NCBI GenBank assembly: GCA_034189655.1
Contig: JAXHUE010000025.1
Coordinates: 1 to 25,234 of the forward strand
Length of the DNA: 25,234 nt
Source: JAXHUE01 sp034189655
GTDB lineage: Bacteria > Chloroflexota > Dehalococcoidia > E44-bin15
Direction of reading: 5' to 3'
Each line of letters opens with the position of its first letter. The stretch's first letter is position 1. Shown piece by piece: positions 9,748-17,916 of this stretch. Below the pieces are notes generated by a model that was not told the origin of the DNA, ran no database searches, and was given only the letters and a program-made list of their open reading frames with translations. A program made the translations under genes and the position numbers.

Positions 9748-9778
9748 CCAGTTCCGGGACGGCAGCCCGAAAAACTGG
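9748..9778 (-). other. Inverted repeat downstream of tyrS
   Basis: CCAGTT at 9748-9753 pairs with AACTGG at 9773-9778, and an inner CGGG/CCCG pair extends the stem. It lies between the tyrS stop and the next promoter. There is no T-run on either strand, so it is at best a Rho-type or RNA-end structure rather than a standard intrinsic terminator. Confidence 0.35.
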
Positions 9779-9793
9779 CACCGGCAAAGCGCG

Positions 9794-9822
9794 GGCAGGC
9801 CGGAAAGCGACGGCCGCCTGCC
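9794..9822 (-). terminator. Possible GC-rich transcript-end hairpin after tyrS
   Basis: Strong GC-rich hairpin: GGCAGGC and GCCTGCC arms face each other, with an alternative inner GGCCG/CGGCC stem and a short loop. It lies 70-100 nt after the tyrS stop and before the next promoter, where a terminator is expected. The lack of a U-tract keeps confidence low. Apart from this, the neighbouring inverted repeat and the promoter, the 231-nt gap at 9662-9892 shows nothing else I can recognise. Confidence 0.3.
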
Positions 9823-9892
9823 AGGGGTGCGCGGGCCGAAGAGCGAGAGGCTACACGGCGACGACGATGGGGCCTGGGGCCTTTCGTGTGTC

Positions 9893-11125
9893 CTAAGGAG
9901 GGCCGGGAATGGCCTGCCTGTCCGAGGCCACGAGCCGCACGAAGCGGCGCTTGCCCACCTTGACGATGCTGCCATCACGGATGGCCACCGCATCGCCGGC
10001 GGGCCTCTGGCCGTCCAGCTCCACGGCGCCCGATGAGAGGAGGCGCTTGGCCTCCGCCCGGCTCTCGGCCAGGCGGGCCTGCACCAGGATGACCTCGAGC
10101 CCCCTGCGGGAGACGGGGGCAGCGAACGCGTCCGGGGGCAGCCCGTGCTCTGGTACCGCCTGCGGCACCTCGCCCCGCTGCACCACCCGCTCGAACTCCG
10201 CCTCCGCCGCCTGCGCCGCCCCGTCGCCGTGGAACTGGGCCACGATCTCGCGGGCGAGGCGCTTCTTGAGCCCCATGGGGTTTGCCGAGCCGCGGGCGAG
10301 GGCCTCCCGGGCCTCGTCGAGCTCGGCATCGGGGACATCGGTGAGCAGCTCGAAGTAGTCCATGATGAGCCCGTCGGTGATGCTCATCGCCTTGCCGTAC
10401 ATCTCCTGGGGCGGCTCGTCCACGGCGATGTAGTTGCCCAGGCTCTTGCTCATCTTCTGGCTGCCGTCGGTGCCCACGAGGAGGGGCATGAGGAACACCT
10501 GCTGTGGCCGCTGCCCCACCATCTCCTGGAGCTCGCGCCCCACCAGGCAGTTGAACTTCTGGTCTATGCCGCCGAACTCGACGTCGGCCTCGATGACGAC
10601 GGAATCGTAGGCCTGGAGCAGCGGGTAGAGGAGCTCGGTGATGGCGATGGGGCGGCCCTGGGCATACCTCCTCCCGAAGTCCTCCCGGGCCAGCATCTGG
10701 GCCACGGTGAACCTCCGGGTCAGGGAGATGACGTCGGCCAGGGTGAACGAGCCGAACCACTCGCTCTGCCACACCACCGTGGTCCGCTCGCGGTCCACCA
10801 CGGCGAAGAACTGCCTCATGTAGCTCTCGGCGTTGGCACGCACCTCCTCCGCGGAGAGCATGGGGCGGGTCTGCGACTGGCCGCTGGGGTCGCCGATCTG
10901 CGCCGTCCAGTCACCGATGATGAGGATGACCTGGTGGCCCAGCTCCTGGAACTGCCTGAGCTTCCGCAGCCCCACCACGTGACCCAGGTGGATGTCGGGG
11001 CGGCTGGGGTCGAAGCCCTGCTTTAGGCGAAGGGTGCGCCCCGATTCGAGCAGCCGCGTAAGCTCTTCCTCGACGATGATCTCGGCGACGCCGCGCCTCA
11101 AGATATAGGGGATGTCTCTTGCCAT
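9893..11125 (-). CDS. tyrS: Tyrosyl-tRNA synthetase
   Basis: Class I aminoacyl-tRNA synthetase that charges tRNA-Tyr. The 410-aa length is normal. Seen: the HIGH-type signature HLGH (46-49) after DPSRPDI, a nucleotide-binding region GDWTAQIGDPSG, tyrosine-pocket region ELLYPLLQAYDSV (~164-176) and GGIDQKFN (~185-192), and KMSKS (224-228). A C-terminal S4 RNA-binding domain follows (~342-400, LAESRAEAKRLLSSGAVELDG). The HLGH and KMSKS forms point to the TyrZ-like bacterial group rather than the E. coli TyrS form. The ATG at 11125 lies 7 nt after the ribF stop with only a weak Shine-Dalgarno, so translation is probably coupled. There is no T-box leader. Last gene of the aroH-aroF-sensor-ribF-tyrS run. 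Confidence 0.96.
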   Translation of the reverse strand: MARDIPYILRRGVAEIIVEEELTRLLESGRTLRLKQGFDPSRPDIHLGHVVGLRKLRQFQELGHQVILIIGDWTAQIGDPSGQSQTRPMLSAEEVRANAESYMRQFFAVVDRERTTVVWQSEWFGSFTLADVISLTRRFTVAQMLAREDFGRRYAQGRPIAITELLYPLLQAYDSVVIEADVEFGGIDQKFNCLVGRELQEMVGQRPQQVFLMPLLVGTDGSQKMSKSLGNYIAVDEPPQEMYGKAMSITDGLIMDYFELLTDVPDAELDEAREALARGSANPMGLKKRLAREIVAQFHGDGAAQAAEAEFERVVQRGEVPQAVPEHGLPPDAFAAPVSRRGLEVILVQARLAESRAEAKRLLSSGAVELDGQRPAGDAVAIRDGSIVKVGKRRFVRLVASDRQAIPGPP

Positions 11126-11132
11126 ATGCTGC

Positions 11133-12053
11133 CTACGCTCGCAGAATCTCGCGGGCCCGCGCGATGTCGCGGGCTATCTGGGCCTTGAGCTCGTCGGGGC
11201 CCTGGAACTTCATCTCGCCGCGGAGCCTCTCCACCAGCTCGACGGTGAGCGCCCGCCCGTAGAGCTCGCCCTCGAAATCGAGGAGGTGGGTCTCTATCAA
11301 GCGCTGGCCCCCGCCGAAGGTGGGCCGTATGCCGATGTTGGTGACCGACTGGTACGCCTCGTCGCCGAGCAGGGCGCGGGTGGCATAGACACCGTCGGCG
11401 GGCAGGGCCTGCTCCGGCCCCGGGACCAGGTTGGCGGTGGGAAACCCCAGGCCCCGGCCCCGCTCCTCGCCCCGGGAGACCGGCCCGGAGAGCACAAAGG
11501 GCCTGCCCAGCAGCGCGCCCACCTCTCTCACATCGCCGCGGGCGAGGGCGGCCCTCACGGCAGTGCTGCTCACCACCGCCCCCTGGGAGAGATGGGGTGA
11601 CACCACCTCGACTGAGAAGCCCAGCTCCTCGCCCAGCGCCTTCAGGGCAGTGCCGTCGCCCTCCCTGCCCCTGCCCAGCGCGAAGTCGGGGCCGATCACC
11701 AGCGCCCGCACCCGCAGGTGCTTCTTCAACAGCATGACGAACTCGCGGGCGCTGAGCCGGGAGAGCTCAGGGGTGAAGGTGAGGGCCACGACGAACTCCA
11801 CGCCGAGGCCTCGTATCAGCCTCACCCGCTCCTCGATGTCGGTCAGGTAGGTGAGGCCTGCCTGCGGGGAGAGCACCAGGCGGGGGTGGCGATTGAAAGT
11901 GATGACGCCGCTCTGAAGGCCCTCGCTGGCCGCCTTCGCGAGCAGCCTGCCGATGAGGCGCTGATGGCCCAGGTGGACACCATCGAAAACGCCGATGGTG
12001 AGCGCAGTGTCCCGCTGTGGAACCACCCTCGCCAGCTCATCTTCCGCCACCAT
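11133..12053 (-). CDS. ribF: Bifunctional riboflavin kinase / FAD synthetase RibF
   Basis: Phosphorylates riboflavin to FMN, then adenylates FMN to FAD. Product 306 aa, standard length. N-terminal nucleotidyltransferase: IGVFDGVHLGHQRLI (~21-35) with the HxGH motif, FTPELS, GPDFALGRGREGD and SSTAVRAAL. C-terminal kinase: RGEERGRGLGFPTANL (~205-220), GVYAT, NIGIRPTFGG and IETHLLDFEGELYGR. I start at the ATG at 12053: the stop TAA of the upstream sensor and an AGGAG stretch lie immediately before it. That AGGAG touches the ATG, so a GTG one codon later may also be used. No FMN riboswitch precedes it; the gene is simply embedded in the operon. Confidence 0.95.
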   Translation of the reverse strand: MVAEDELARVVPQRDTALTIGVFDGVHLGHQRLIGRLLAKAASEGLQSGVITFNRHPRLVLSPQAGLTYLTDIEERVRLIRGLGVEFVVALTFTPELSRLSAREFVMLLKKHLRVRALVIGPDFALGRGREGDGTALKALGEELGFSVEVVSPHLSQGAVVSSTAVRAALARGDVREVGALLGRPFVLSGPVSRGEERGRGLGFPTANLVPGPEQALPADGVYATRALLGDEAYQSVTNIGIRPTFGGGQRLIETHLLDFEGELYGRALTVELVERLRGEMKFQGPDELKAQIARDIARAREILRA

Positions 12054-12058
12054 CTCCT

Positions 12059-15000
12059 TTACAGTCCAAAGGCGCGCAGGAAGGCGTCTATCACCTGGGG
12101 GTCCCACTGCGTGCCCGCTCCCTCCTTCAGTACATCGATGGCCTCCTCACTGCTCATCATGGCGCGATAGGGACGGGCCGATGTCATGGCATCGTAGGCA
12201 TCGGCAACGGCGAGGATGCGCGCCCCCACGGGGATGTCCTCGTCCTTTAAGCAGTGAGGGTAGCCCTTGCCATTGTAGTGCTCGTGGTGGTGCTCGATGA
12301 TGGGCAGGGTCGACCTCAGGAATGCCAGGTGTCGCAGCATGTCCACGCTCTTGGTGGGGTGGAGCTGGACCTCCACCCGCTCGCTGGGGGTGAGCGGGCC
12401 CGGCTTGAGCAGTATGGCGTCGGGGATACCTATCTTCCCCAGGTCGTGGAGCATGGCGGCCCGCTCTATGGTGGCTATCTCCCCCGTGGAGAACCCCAGC
12501 TCCGCCGCGATGCGGCGGCTTATCTGGGCCACCCTCTCTGAGTGGCCACGGGTATAGTAATCGCGGGCCTCGAGGGCTATCACCAGGGTCTTGGCCACCT
12601 TCAGGTAGGCGTCCTCGAGCTCTTCCTTGCTCCGCTCCAGGGCCTCGTTGCTCGTCAGCAGCTTGTCGTAGGCCGCCTGCAGCTCTTCCTTGCCCTCCCT
12701 TATCTCCCCGAACAGCCTGTTGTTCTCTATGGCTACCGCGATGCGGCCGGCGAGCTCCTCGACGATCTCCCGCTCCCTCTCTCCGTAGGCGCCGGGCTGG
12801 CAGCTGGAGAGGTTGAAGGTACCCACTATCTGCCCCTTGGAGTAGAGAGGGACGCGGATGGCGGACCTCAGGCCGCTTCTGAGATGGGCCTCGTCTACGG
12901 GGAACAGCATCTCCTGGGCGAAGTCGGCCTCGATATTGGTCCTCTTGTGCTCCATCACCCACTCCATGGCGGTGCCCCCCTGCGGCACCAGGACCCCGGT
13001 CTCCAGCTCGGTCTTCACCTCAGAGGAGACGGCGAGGAACCTGACCATCCCCTCCTCGACCAGGGCGATGCTGGCACGGTCGAACTGCAGAAGCCTCCCC
13101 AGCCCGTCGGTGAAGGTCTCGTACACCCTGCCGATATCGAGGCTGGAGCCGATGATCCTGGTGAGCTCGGCCATCACCGACATCTGCTCCGCCCGGTACT
13201 GGGTCTCCTGGAAGAGGCGGGCATTTTCTACGGCCACGGCGATCTGGTTCCCGATGGCATTCAGCAGGTCTACGTCCTCCGTGGTGAACAGGCGCTCACT
13301 GCGATTGGAGGCGATGATGACCCCGTGGAGCACCCCCCGCGACCACATCCCGGCGGCGATGTGCGACTTGATGCGCTCCCTCTTCAGTGTCTCTGCCATG
13401 CGGGAGGTATTGGCCCCACCCAGCACGGCCTCTACGGCCACGGGCAGCTCCACCAGCCCCACGACCTGTTCCACCTCTTCGTCACCGATATACCACACGC
13501 GGTCCCGGTAGCGGAAGGCATCGGAGTATCCGCGGTGGGACTTGAGCACGACCTGGCGCCGCTGCCAGTCTGCCAGGTATATCGCTGAGGCGTCGGCGTC
13601 CATGACCTCCTGTACCTTGGTCAGTGCACCCTCCAGCAGCTCGTCCAGGTCAAGGGTCTGGCTCACGGTGGCGGCAATGGCGTGGAGGGCAGCGAGCTGC
13701 CGGTTCTGCCTCAAGAGCTCTTCCTGTATGCGCTGGCGCCTGGTGATATCCCGCACCACCATGAAGAAGCCCTGGGGCTGCGCCTCCTCCCCCCTCAACA
13801 GTGAGATGCCCACCTCCACCGGGATCTCTGTGCCCGCACTGGAGAGCGCCATGCCCTCGATCTGGACGCCGTGACCCTTCTTCAGGGCGGCATCCATCGC
13901 CTTCCTGGCCGCCCGGGCCGAGCGGGGGGAAATGAAATCAAATAGGTTTCGACCGAGGAGCCCCTCCTTGGACTCGAAGCCCAGGGCGCGGAAGTTGGCC
14001 TCATTGGTGTCCACCATCGTGCCGTCGAGGGCGATGATGACTATGCCGTCGCGCGCCGCCTCGATGGCGGTGCGGTACTTCTGCTCCGACCTCCGCAACA
14101 CCTCCTCGGCGCGCTTGCGCTCGGTGACGTCCCTCACTATCCCTTGCCGCGCCACGCTTCCGTCGTAGGATACCGCGCTCACCGATATCTCGGCATCGAA
14201 CTGGGTGCCATCCCGGCGCAGCGCCCTGAACTCGTAGCGGCCGGGCGCGTCTCCCCCCGCCTCCCTGGAGAGGCCCCGCTCATTCATCAGGTCGCGGTAC
14301 TCGGGTGCCACGAAGTCAGTGAAGGGATGGCCCACGATGTCATCCTCGCGCTCGACCCCGAATACCCCCAGCGCCGCCGGGTTGACAAACTTCACCTCCT
14401 GGCCCTGAACGATGAGTATGGCATCAAGGCTGCTCACCACGAGGTTGCGGTACCTCCCCTCGCTCTCCGCAACCGCCTCCTCGGCGCGCTTGCGCTCGGT
14501 GATGTCCAGCCCCGAGGTGAGCAGGGCCTTCCTGCCCTGGAAGTCAACCGTGGTGCTGTGTACCAGAGCGGTCATGGTGGTACCGTCGTCCCTCACCATG
14601 TCCGTCTCATAGCTGATAATGGTGCCGTGAGCGATCTCCGCGAGTATTTGTTCCCTGCTATTAGGATACCTGTAGAACTGGGCTATGTTGCGGCCGACCA
14701 GCTCACCAGGGGAGCAGCCCAGCATGCCGGCCCCGGCCCAGTTGGCGGCGATGATGGTGCCATCAAGCTCTGTGAGCAGTGTCCCGGTCAGCGACGAGTT
14801 GAACAGGTTGCGGTACCGCTCTTCGCTCTCTGTGAGCGCGTCCTCGGCGCGCTTGCGCTTGGTGATATCGCGGACCACGCCCACCCAGCCGACGTGCCTG
14901 CCTTCCTCGTCATCGAGGGGCACCACAGTGTGCTCTGTGGGGAAGATGGCGCCGTCCTTGCGCTTCATGCGGAACTCGAAATCGCTCAAAAAGCCGCTGC

Positions 15001-16384
15001 TATCGACGGCGGGATAGAGAAAGCTCCTGAAGGTATCGAGGTCCTGCTCGTCTACGTACAGGAATGCCGCGGTGTGGCCCAGCATCTCCTCGCGGCTGTA
15101 GCCGAACACCTCTGTGGCGGCATCGTTACAGTCGAGGATCTCGACCTCATCGGCATTCAAGACGAACACGGCGTCGCGCAGGCCGTCAAACGTCCGCTGG
15201 AGGAGCTGCTTGCTCTCCTGGAGGGCCTCCTCGGCACGCTTGCGCTCGGTGATATCGACCCAGTTCGATATGAAGTGCTTGAGCTCGCCATTGCTCCTTA
15301 CGGGCTCGGCCGTTATCTCCACCCAGAAACGCTCTCCGTCCTTCCTCTGGAAGCGCTGCTCGAGCCGTCGTGCCCCCACGCCCATGGCCTCCACGAGGTC
15401 TTTGCCTGTCTTGTGCCCTGTCTCCTCTGTCCACCAGGGGAACGGCGGCACCGTGCCGATGACCTCCGGGGAGGAGTAGCCGGTGAGTGTCTCCAGCGCC
15501 GGGTTGATGTACCGTACCGAGGCATCCTGGTTCAACACTATTATGGGATTGGGGGAGCTGGCCAGCAGGCTTGCGCTGAACTCCTGGCTATCCCGGCACG
15601 CCTCCTCAGCCCGCTCGCGCTCCGAGATGTCCCTGATGAGCATGTTGAAGGCAGGACGGCCTTCATATTCGGCGACACGGCCGCTCACCTCCACCGGCAC
15701 TTCGACCCCGTCCTTGTTCAGCACGATGGTCTCAAGAGGCCACTCTGTGAACTCACCCCGGGCGGCCTTCTCCCGCAGCTCAGAGACCCTCTCTGCCAGC
15801 CGAGGGGGTATGAAGCTGGTAAAAGGCTGGCCTATGGCCTCAGGCCCGTAGCCCAGTATCTCGCTGCACCTGCTGTTGGCATACACCACACCGCCATCCT
15901 GAAACACGATGAAGCCATCGCTCAAGTCTTCCAGCAGCCGATGGTACTTCTCCCTGGAGGCCTTGAGCGCCTCTTCCGCCTGCTTGCGCTCGGTGATGTC
16001 CCTGATGAGGGCGGCGACCACCTTGTGGCCGTCCATCACCATCTCTCGGAACCTGAGCTCGGCGATGAACGTTGAGCCGTCGCTCCTGGTGAGCGCCAAC
16101 TCGTGCTGCTCCGAGAGTCCCCTGCCGCCTGCGCTCGAGCGGTACAGCCTCATCGCCTCTGCCCGCGACTGGGGGGACACGAGGTCGATGAAGGGGCGCC
16201 CTATCAGGCTGCCACAGGCAAGCCCCACGTACTCATGACAACGCTTGTTGGCAAACACTATGCGCATGCCGTGGATTATTACGTAGCCCTCGTTGACGTC
16301 GTCGATGAGCTGGATGTACCTGCCCACCTCTTCCCTGACCTTGGTAGCTGCTCCCGCCGCTCGGCCCTTCTCCCTCTGCTGCAT
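12059..16384 (-). CDS. Soluble multi-sensor protein: seven PAS, two GAF, C-terminal HD-GYP
   Basis: A 1441-aa protein. Order: PAS domains at ~21-135, 145-255, 268-385, 395-512, 520-635, 642-758 and 766-882, most closed by an ITERKRAEEAL-type linker. Two GAF domains (~905-1058, ~1075-1225), a coiled coil (~1226-1265) and an HD-GYP domain (~1262-1441) follow. The HD-GYP has the metal-binding MLHDLGKIG (HD at 1313-1314) and the signature HHEHYNGKGYP (1366-1376), so it probably hydrolyses cyclic di-GMP. That activity is family knowledge, not shown here. There is no transmembrane segment, receiver or kinase domain, so it should sense internal signals: PAS may bind haem, flavin or small ligands, GAF small molecules or cyclic nucleotides. 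The ATG at 16384 has an AAGGGGGG ribosome site; the stop overlaps the ribF ribosome site. It sits inside a housekeeping operon between aroF and ribF, which is unusual. Confidence 0.92.
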   Translation of the reverse strand: MQQREKGRAAGAATKVREEVGRYIQLIDDVNEGYVIIHGMRIVFANKRCHEYVGLACGSLIGRPFIDLVSPQSRAEAMRLYRSSAGGRGLSEQHELALTRSDGSTFIAELRFREMVMDGHKVVAALIRDITERKQAEEALKASREKYHRLLEDLSDGFIVFQDGGVVYANSRCSEILGYGPEAIGQPFTSFIPPRLAERVSELREKAARGEFTEWPLETIVLNKDGVEVPVEVSGRVAEYEGRPAFNMLIRDISERERAEEACRDSQEFSASLLASSPNPIIVLNQDASVRYINPALETLTGYSSPEVIGTVPPFPWWTEETGHKTGKDLVEAMGVGARRLEQRFQRKDGERFWVEITAEPVRSNGELKHFISNWVDITERKRAEEALQESKQLLQRTFDGLRDAVFVLNADEVEILDCNDAATEVFGYSREEMLGHTAAFLYVDEQDLDTFRSFLYPAVDSSGFLSDFEFRMKRKDGAIFPTEHTVVPLDDEEGRHVGWVGVVRDITKRKRAEDALTESEERYRNLFNSSLTGTLLTELDGTIIAANWAGAGMLGCSPGELVGRNIAQFYRYPNSREQILAEIAHGTIISYETDMVRDDGTTMTALVHSTTVDFQGRKALLTSGLDITERKRAEEAVAESEGRYRNLVVSSLDAILIVQGQEVKFVNPAALGVFGVEREDDIVGHPFTDFVAPEYRDLMNERGLSREAGGDAPGRYEFRALRRDGTQFDAEISVSAVSYDGSVARQGIVRDVTERKRAEEVLRRSEQKYRTAIEAARDGIVIIALDGTMVDTNEANFRALGFESKEGLLGRNLFDFISPRSARAARKAMDAALKKGHGVQIEGMALSSAGTEIPVEVGISLLRGEEAQPQGFFMVVRDITRRQRIQEELLRQNRQLAALHAIAATVSQTLDLDELLEGALTKVQEVMDADASAIYLADWQRRQVVLKSHRGYSDAFRYRDRVWYIGDEEVEQVVGLVELPVAVEAVLGGANTSRMAETLKRERIKSHIAAGMWSRGVLHGVIIASNRSERLFTTEDVDLLNAIGNQIAVAVENARLFQETQYRAEQMSVMAELTRIIGSSLDIGRVYETFTDGLGRLLQFDRASIALVEEGMVRFLAVSSEVKTELETGVLVPQGGTAMEWVMEHKRTNIEADFAQEMLFPVDEAHLRSGLRSAIRVPLYSKGQIVGTFNLSSCQPGAYGEREREIVEELAGRIAVAIENNRLFGEIREGKEELQAAYDKLLTSNEALERSKEELEDAYLKVAKTLVIALEARDYYTRGHSERVAQISRRIAAELGFSTGEIATIERAAMLHDLGKIGIPDAILLKPGPLTPSERVEVQLHPTKSVDMLRHLAFLRSTLPIIEHHHEHYNGKGYPHCLKDEDIPVGARILAVADAYDAMTSARPYRAMMSSEEAIDVLKEGAGTQWDPQVIDAFLRAFGL
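14101..16001 (-). repeat. Six near-identical inter-PAS linker repeats
   Basis: A ~32-nt unit encoding the PAS linker (ITERKRAEEA-like) recurs at 14101-14132, 14476-14507, 14839-14870, 15226-15257, 15601-15632 and 15970-16001. Spacings are 375, 363, 387, 375 and 369 nt, all multiples of three and equal to one PAS module. The PAS bodies between them have diverged much more than the linkers. This is internal to the coding sequence and is not a CRISPR array. Confidence 0.8.
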
Positions 16385-16426
16385 AACTACCCCCCTTCAT
16401 CCCGAGCTCCATCCCAGGCTACATCA

Positions 16427-17476
16427 TTATGTCATCTTTGTCAATTTGCCCTCGCTGCCCTGGACGATACCACGCCCCACAGACGCGGCGACGCTGCCCA
16501 CCTGCCGCATAAGGGCGCTGAAGTTCTCGAAAGTGAGTGACTGGGCGCCGTCTTTCAGTGCATAGTCCGGTGCCGGGTGAACCTCTATTATCAACCCATC
16601 GGCCCCGGCGGCCACAGAGGCCATAGACAGGGGGGGCACCAGGTACCACTTGCCGGTGCCGTGACTGGGGTCGGCGATGATGGGCAGGTGGGACAGCTTC
16701 TGGATGATGGGTATGGCGCTTATGTCCATGGTGTTCCTGGTGTAGGTCTCGAACGTCCTGATGCCGCGCTCACAGAGCATGAGCTGGTGGTTCCCCTGGG
16801 CCAGTATGTACTCAGCGGAGAGCAGCCACTCCTGGATGGTGGCGGAGAGGCCCCGCTTGAGCATCACCGGCTTGCGCGACTTGCCCACCTCGTCGAGGAG
16901 GGGGAAGTTCTGCATGTTGCGCGCCCCCACCTGGAGGATGTCGGCGTACTGCGATACCAGCTCCACGTCCCGGAGGGAGAGCACCTCGGTGACGACGGGC
17001 ATGCCCGTCTCCTGGCGCACCTTTCCCAGTATCTTGAGGCCCTGCTCTCCCAGGCCGCGGAAGTTGTAGGGAGAGGTGCTGGGCTTGAAGGCACCGCCGC
17101 GCAGGATGGTGGCCCCCGCCGCCTTCACCGCGAGCGCCGTCTGGTACACCTGCTCCTCGCTCTCCACGGCACAGGGGCCGGCCATCACCACCAGCTCGTT
17201 GCCGCCGATGGTGACATCGCCCACGGTTACGGTGGTGTCCTGGGGCTGAAACTCCTTGCTCGCGAGCTTGTAGGGTTTGCTGATGGGGACGACTTCATCA
17301 ACGCCAGGGAGACGCTCCAAGACGTCCCTGAGCTCGGGGTAGGTGCTCCCGACGACCCCGATCACCGTCCGCTCGACACCCCTGGAGAGGTGTCCCTTGA
17401 AGCCTTCCTGGGAGAGCCGCTCCAGGACCCCGTTTATCTCTATGTCCCCGGTATCTCCCTTCATAATCACTATCAT
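16427..17476 (-). CDS. aroF: 3-deoxy-7-phosphoheptulonate (DAHP) synthase, type I-beta
   Basis: First enzyme of the shikimate pathway: condenses phosphoenolpyruvate with erythrose-4-phosphate. Product 349 aa. Residues 1-75 form the ferredoxin-like regulatory domain typical of Thermotoga-type enzymes (MIVIMKGDTG..., VIGVVGS). The barrel follows: MAGPCAVES with metal-ligand C102, RGGAFKPSTSPYNFRG (~126-141), VGARNMQNF, KRGLSATIQEWL, IADPSHGTGK (H272), IIEVHPAPD (E298, D304). The start is the ATG at 17476, 8 nt after GGAGGTGG; a TTG at 17491 is less likely. By family knowledge the N-terminal domain mediates feedback by aromatic amino acids. It lies 24 nt downstream of aroH. The remaining shikimate genes are not in the window. 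Confidence 0.95.
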   Translation of the reverse strand: MIVIMKGDTGDIEINGVLERLSQEGFKGHLSRGVERTVIGVVGSTYPELRDVLERLPGVDEVVPISKPYKLASKEFQPQDTTVTVGDVTIGGNELVVMAGPCAVESEEQVYQTALAVKAAGATILRGGAFKPSTSPYNFRGLGEQGLKILGKVRQETGMPVVTEVLSLRDVELVSQYADILQVGARNMQNFPLLDEVGKSRKPVMLKRGLSATIQEWLLSAEYILAQGNHQLMLCERGIRTFETYTRNTMDISAIPIIQKLSHLPIIADPSHGTGKWYLVPPLSMASVAAGADGLIIEVHPAPDYALKDGAQSLTFENFSALMRQVGSVAASVGRGIVQGSEGKLTKMT

Positions 17477-17500
17477 CGGTTCCACCTCCAAAGTGTGGGG

Positions 17501-17881
17501 TCATTGCTGCTCTCCTTTCCCTATGGTCTTCACGGCCCTCAGGCCCTGTGCCCCCTTGGTGTACACGTGAACGATCTCGTCCGCCCGCCTCTCGGTATTG
17601 ACCAGCACCAGGATGCGCAGGCACCTGGGCAGGCTGCCGGGCACATTCATCTCGTGGCCGCACAGAAGCGGCGTATCCCACAGCCCCATCTCCCGGGCCG
17701 CCACTGCGGGGAACTCGGCGTTCAGGTCGGCCGTGGTGGTGAAATAGATAAAGGCGATGTCGTCGGGCAGCACCTCGTTCCTGGTGAGCATCTCCTCGAG
17801 GAGCTCCCTGGTCGCAGCCAGGATATCCTCCCCGCTGTTCTGCTCTACCGTCGTCGCCCCCCTGATACCTCGACACACCAT
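17501..17881 (-). CDS. aroH: Monofunctional chorismate mutase, AroH class
   Basis: Converts chorismate to prephenate, the branch point to Phe and Tyr. Product 126 aa, the normal AroH size; this is the trimeric Bacillus-type fold, not the helical AroQ fold. Active-site residues align with B. subtilis AroH: R7 (RGIRGATTVE), C74 and E77 (LLCGHEM), R89 (CLRILV) and Y107 (HVYTKGA). I chose the ATG at 17881, preceded by GGTGAGGT, over an ATG six codons upstream, which has no ribosome site and would lie at or before the predicted transcription start. Together with aroF it forms an entry/branch-point pair for aromatic amino acids, and tyrS ends the same gene run. Confidence 0.95.
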   Translation of the reverse strand: MVCRGIRGATTVEQNSGEDILAATRELLEEMLTRNEVLPDDIAFIYFTTTADLNAEFPAVAAREMGLWDTPLLCGHEMNVPGSLPRCLRILVLVNTERRADEIVHVYTKGAQGLRAVKTIGKGEQQ

Positions 17882-17901
17882 CGTATCTGACCTCACCATA
17901 A

Positions 17902-17910
17902 ATCATATCA
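17902..17910 (-). promoter_or_regulatory. Putative extended -10 promoter for the aroH operon
   Basis: Minus-strand TGATATGAT at 17910-17902 fits TGnTATAAT with one mismatch. No convincing -35. Predicted start near 17895, a few nt before the ribosome site of the ATG at 17881. It overlaps the space just after the CPBP protease stop. Confidence 0.4.
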
Positions 17911-17916
17911 CAACTA

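Noticed and set aside
9662..9787. 42-residue N-terminal extension of the class V aminotransferase
   Set aside because: It would cross the extended -10 promoter, and the ATG at 9661 has a strong ribosome site and the family-standard N-terminus.
14101..16001. Regularly spaced short repeats, CRISPR-like at first sight
   Set aside because: Spacing is ~370 nt, in frame, and the units encode the PAS linker helix.
14144..16075. 643-codon plus-strand open frame opposite the PAS protein
   Set aside because: It mirrors the PAS repeats in antisense and has no domain of its own; the sense strand has clear PAS, GAF and HD-GYP domains.
16415..16450. Possible internal promoter before the PAS sensor (TTGACA plus CATAAT)
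   Set aside because: The hexamers are only 7 nt apart, and using TTGACA with normal spacing leaves no -10. The TTGACA lies inside the aroF 3' codons.
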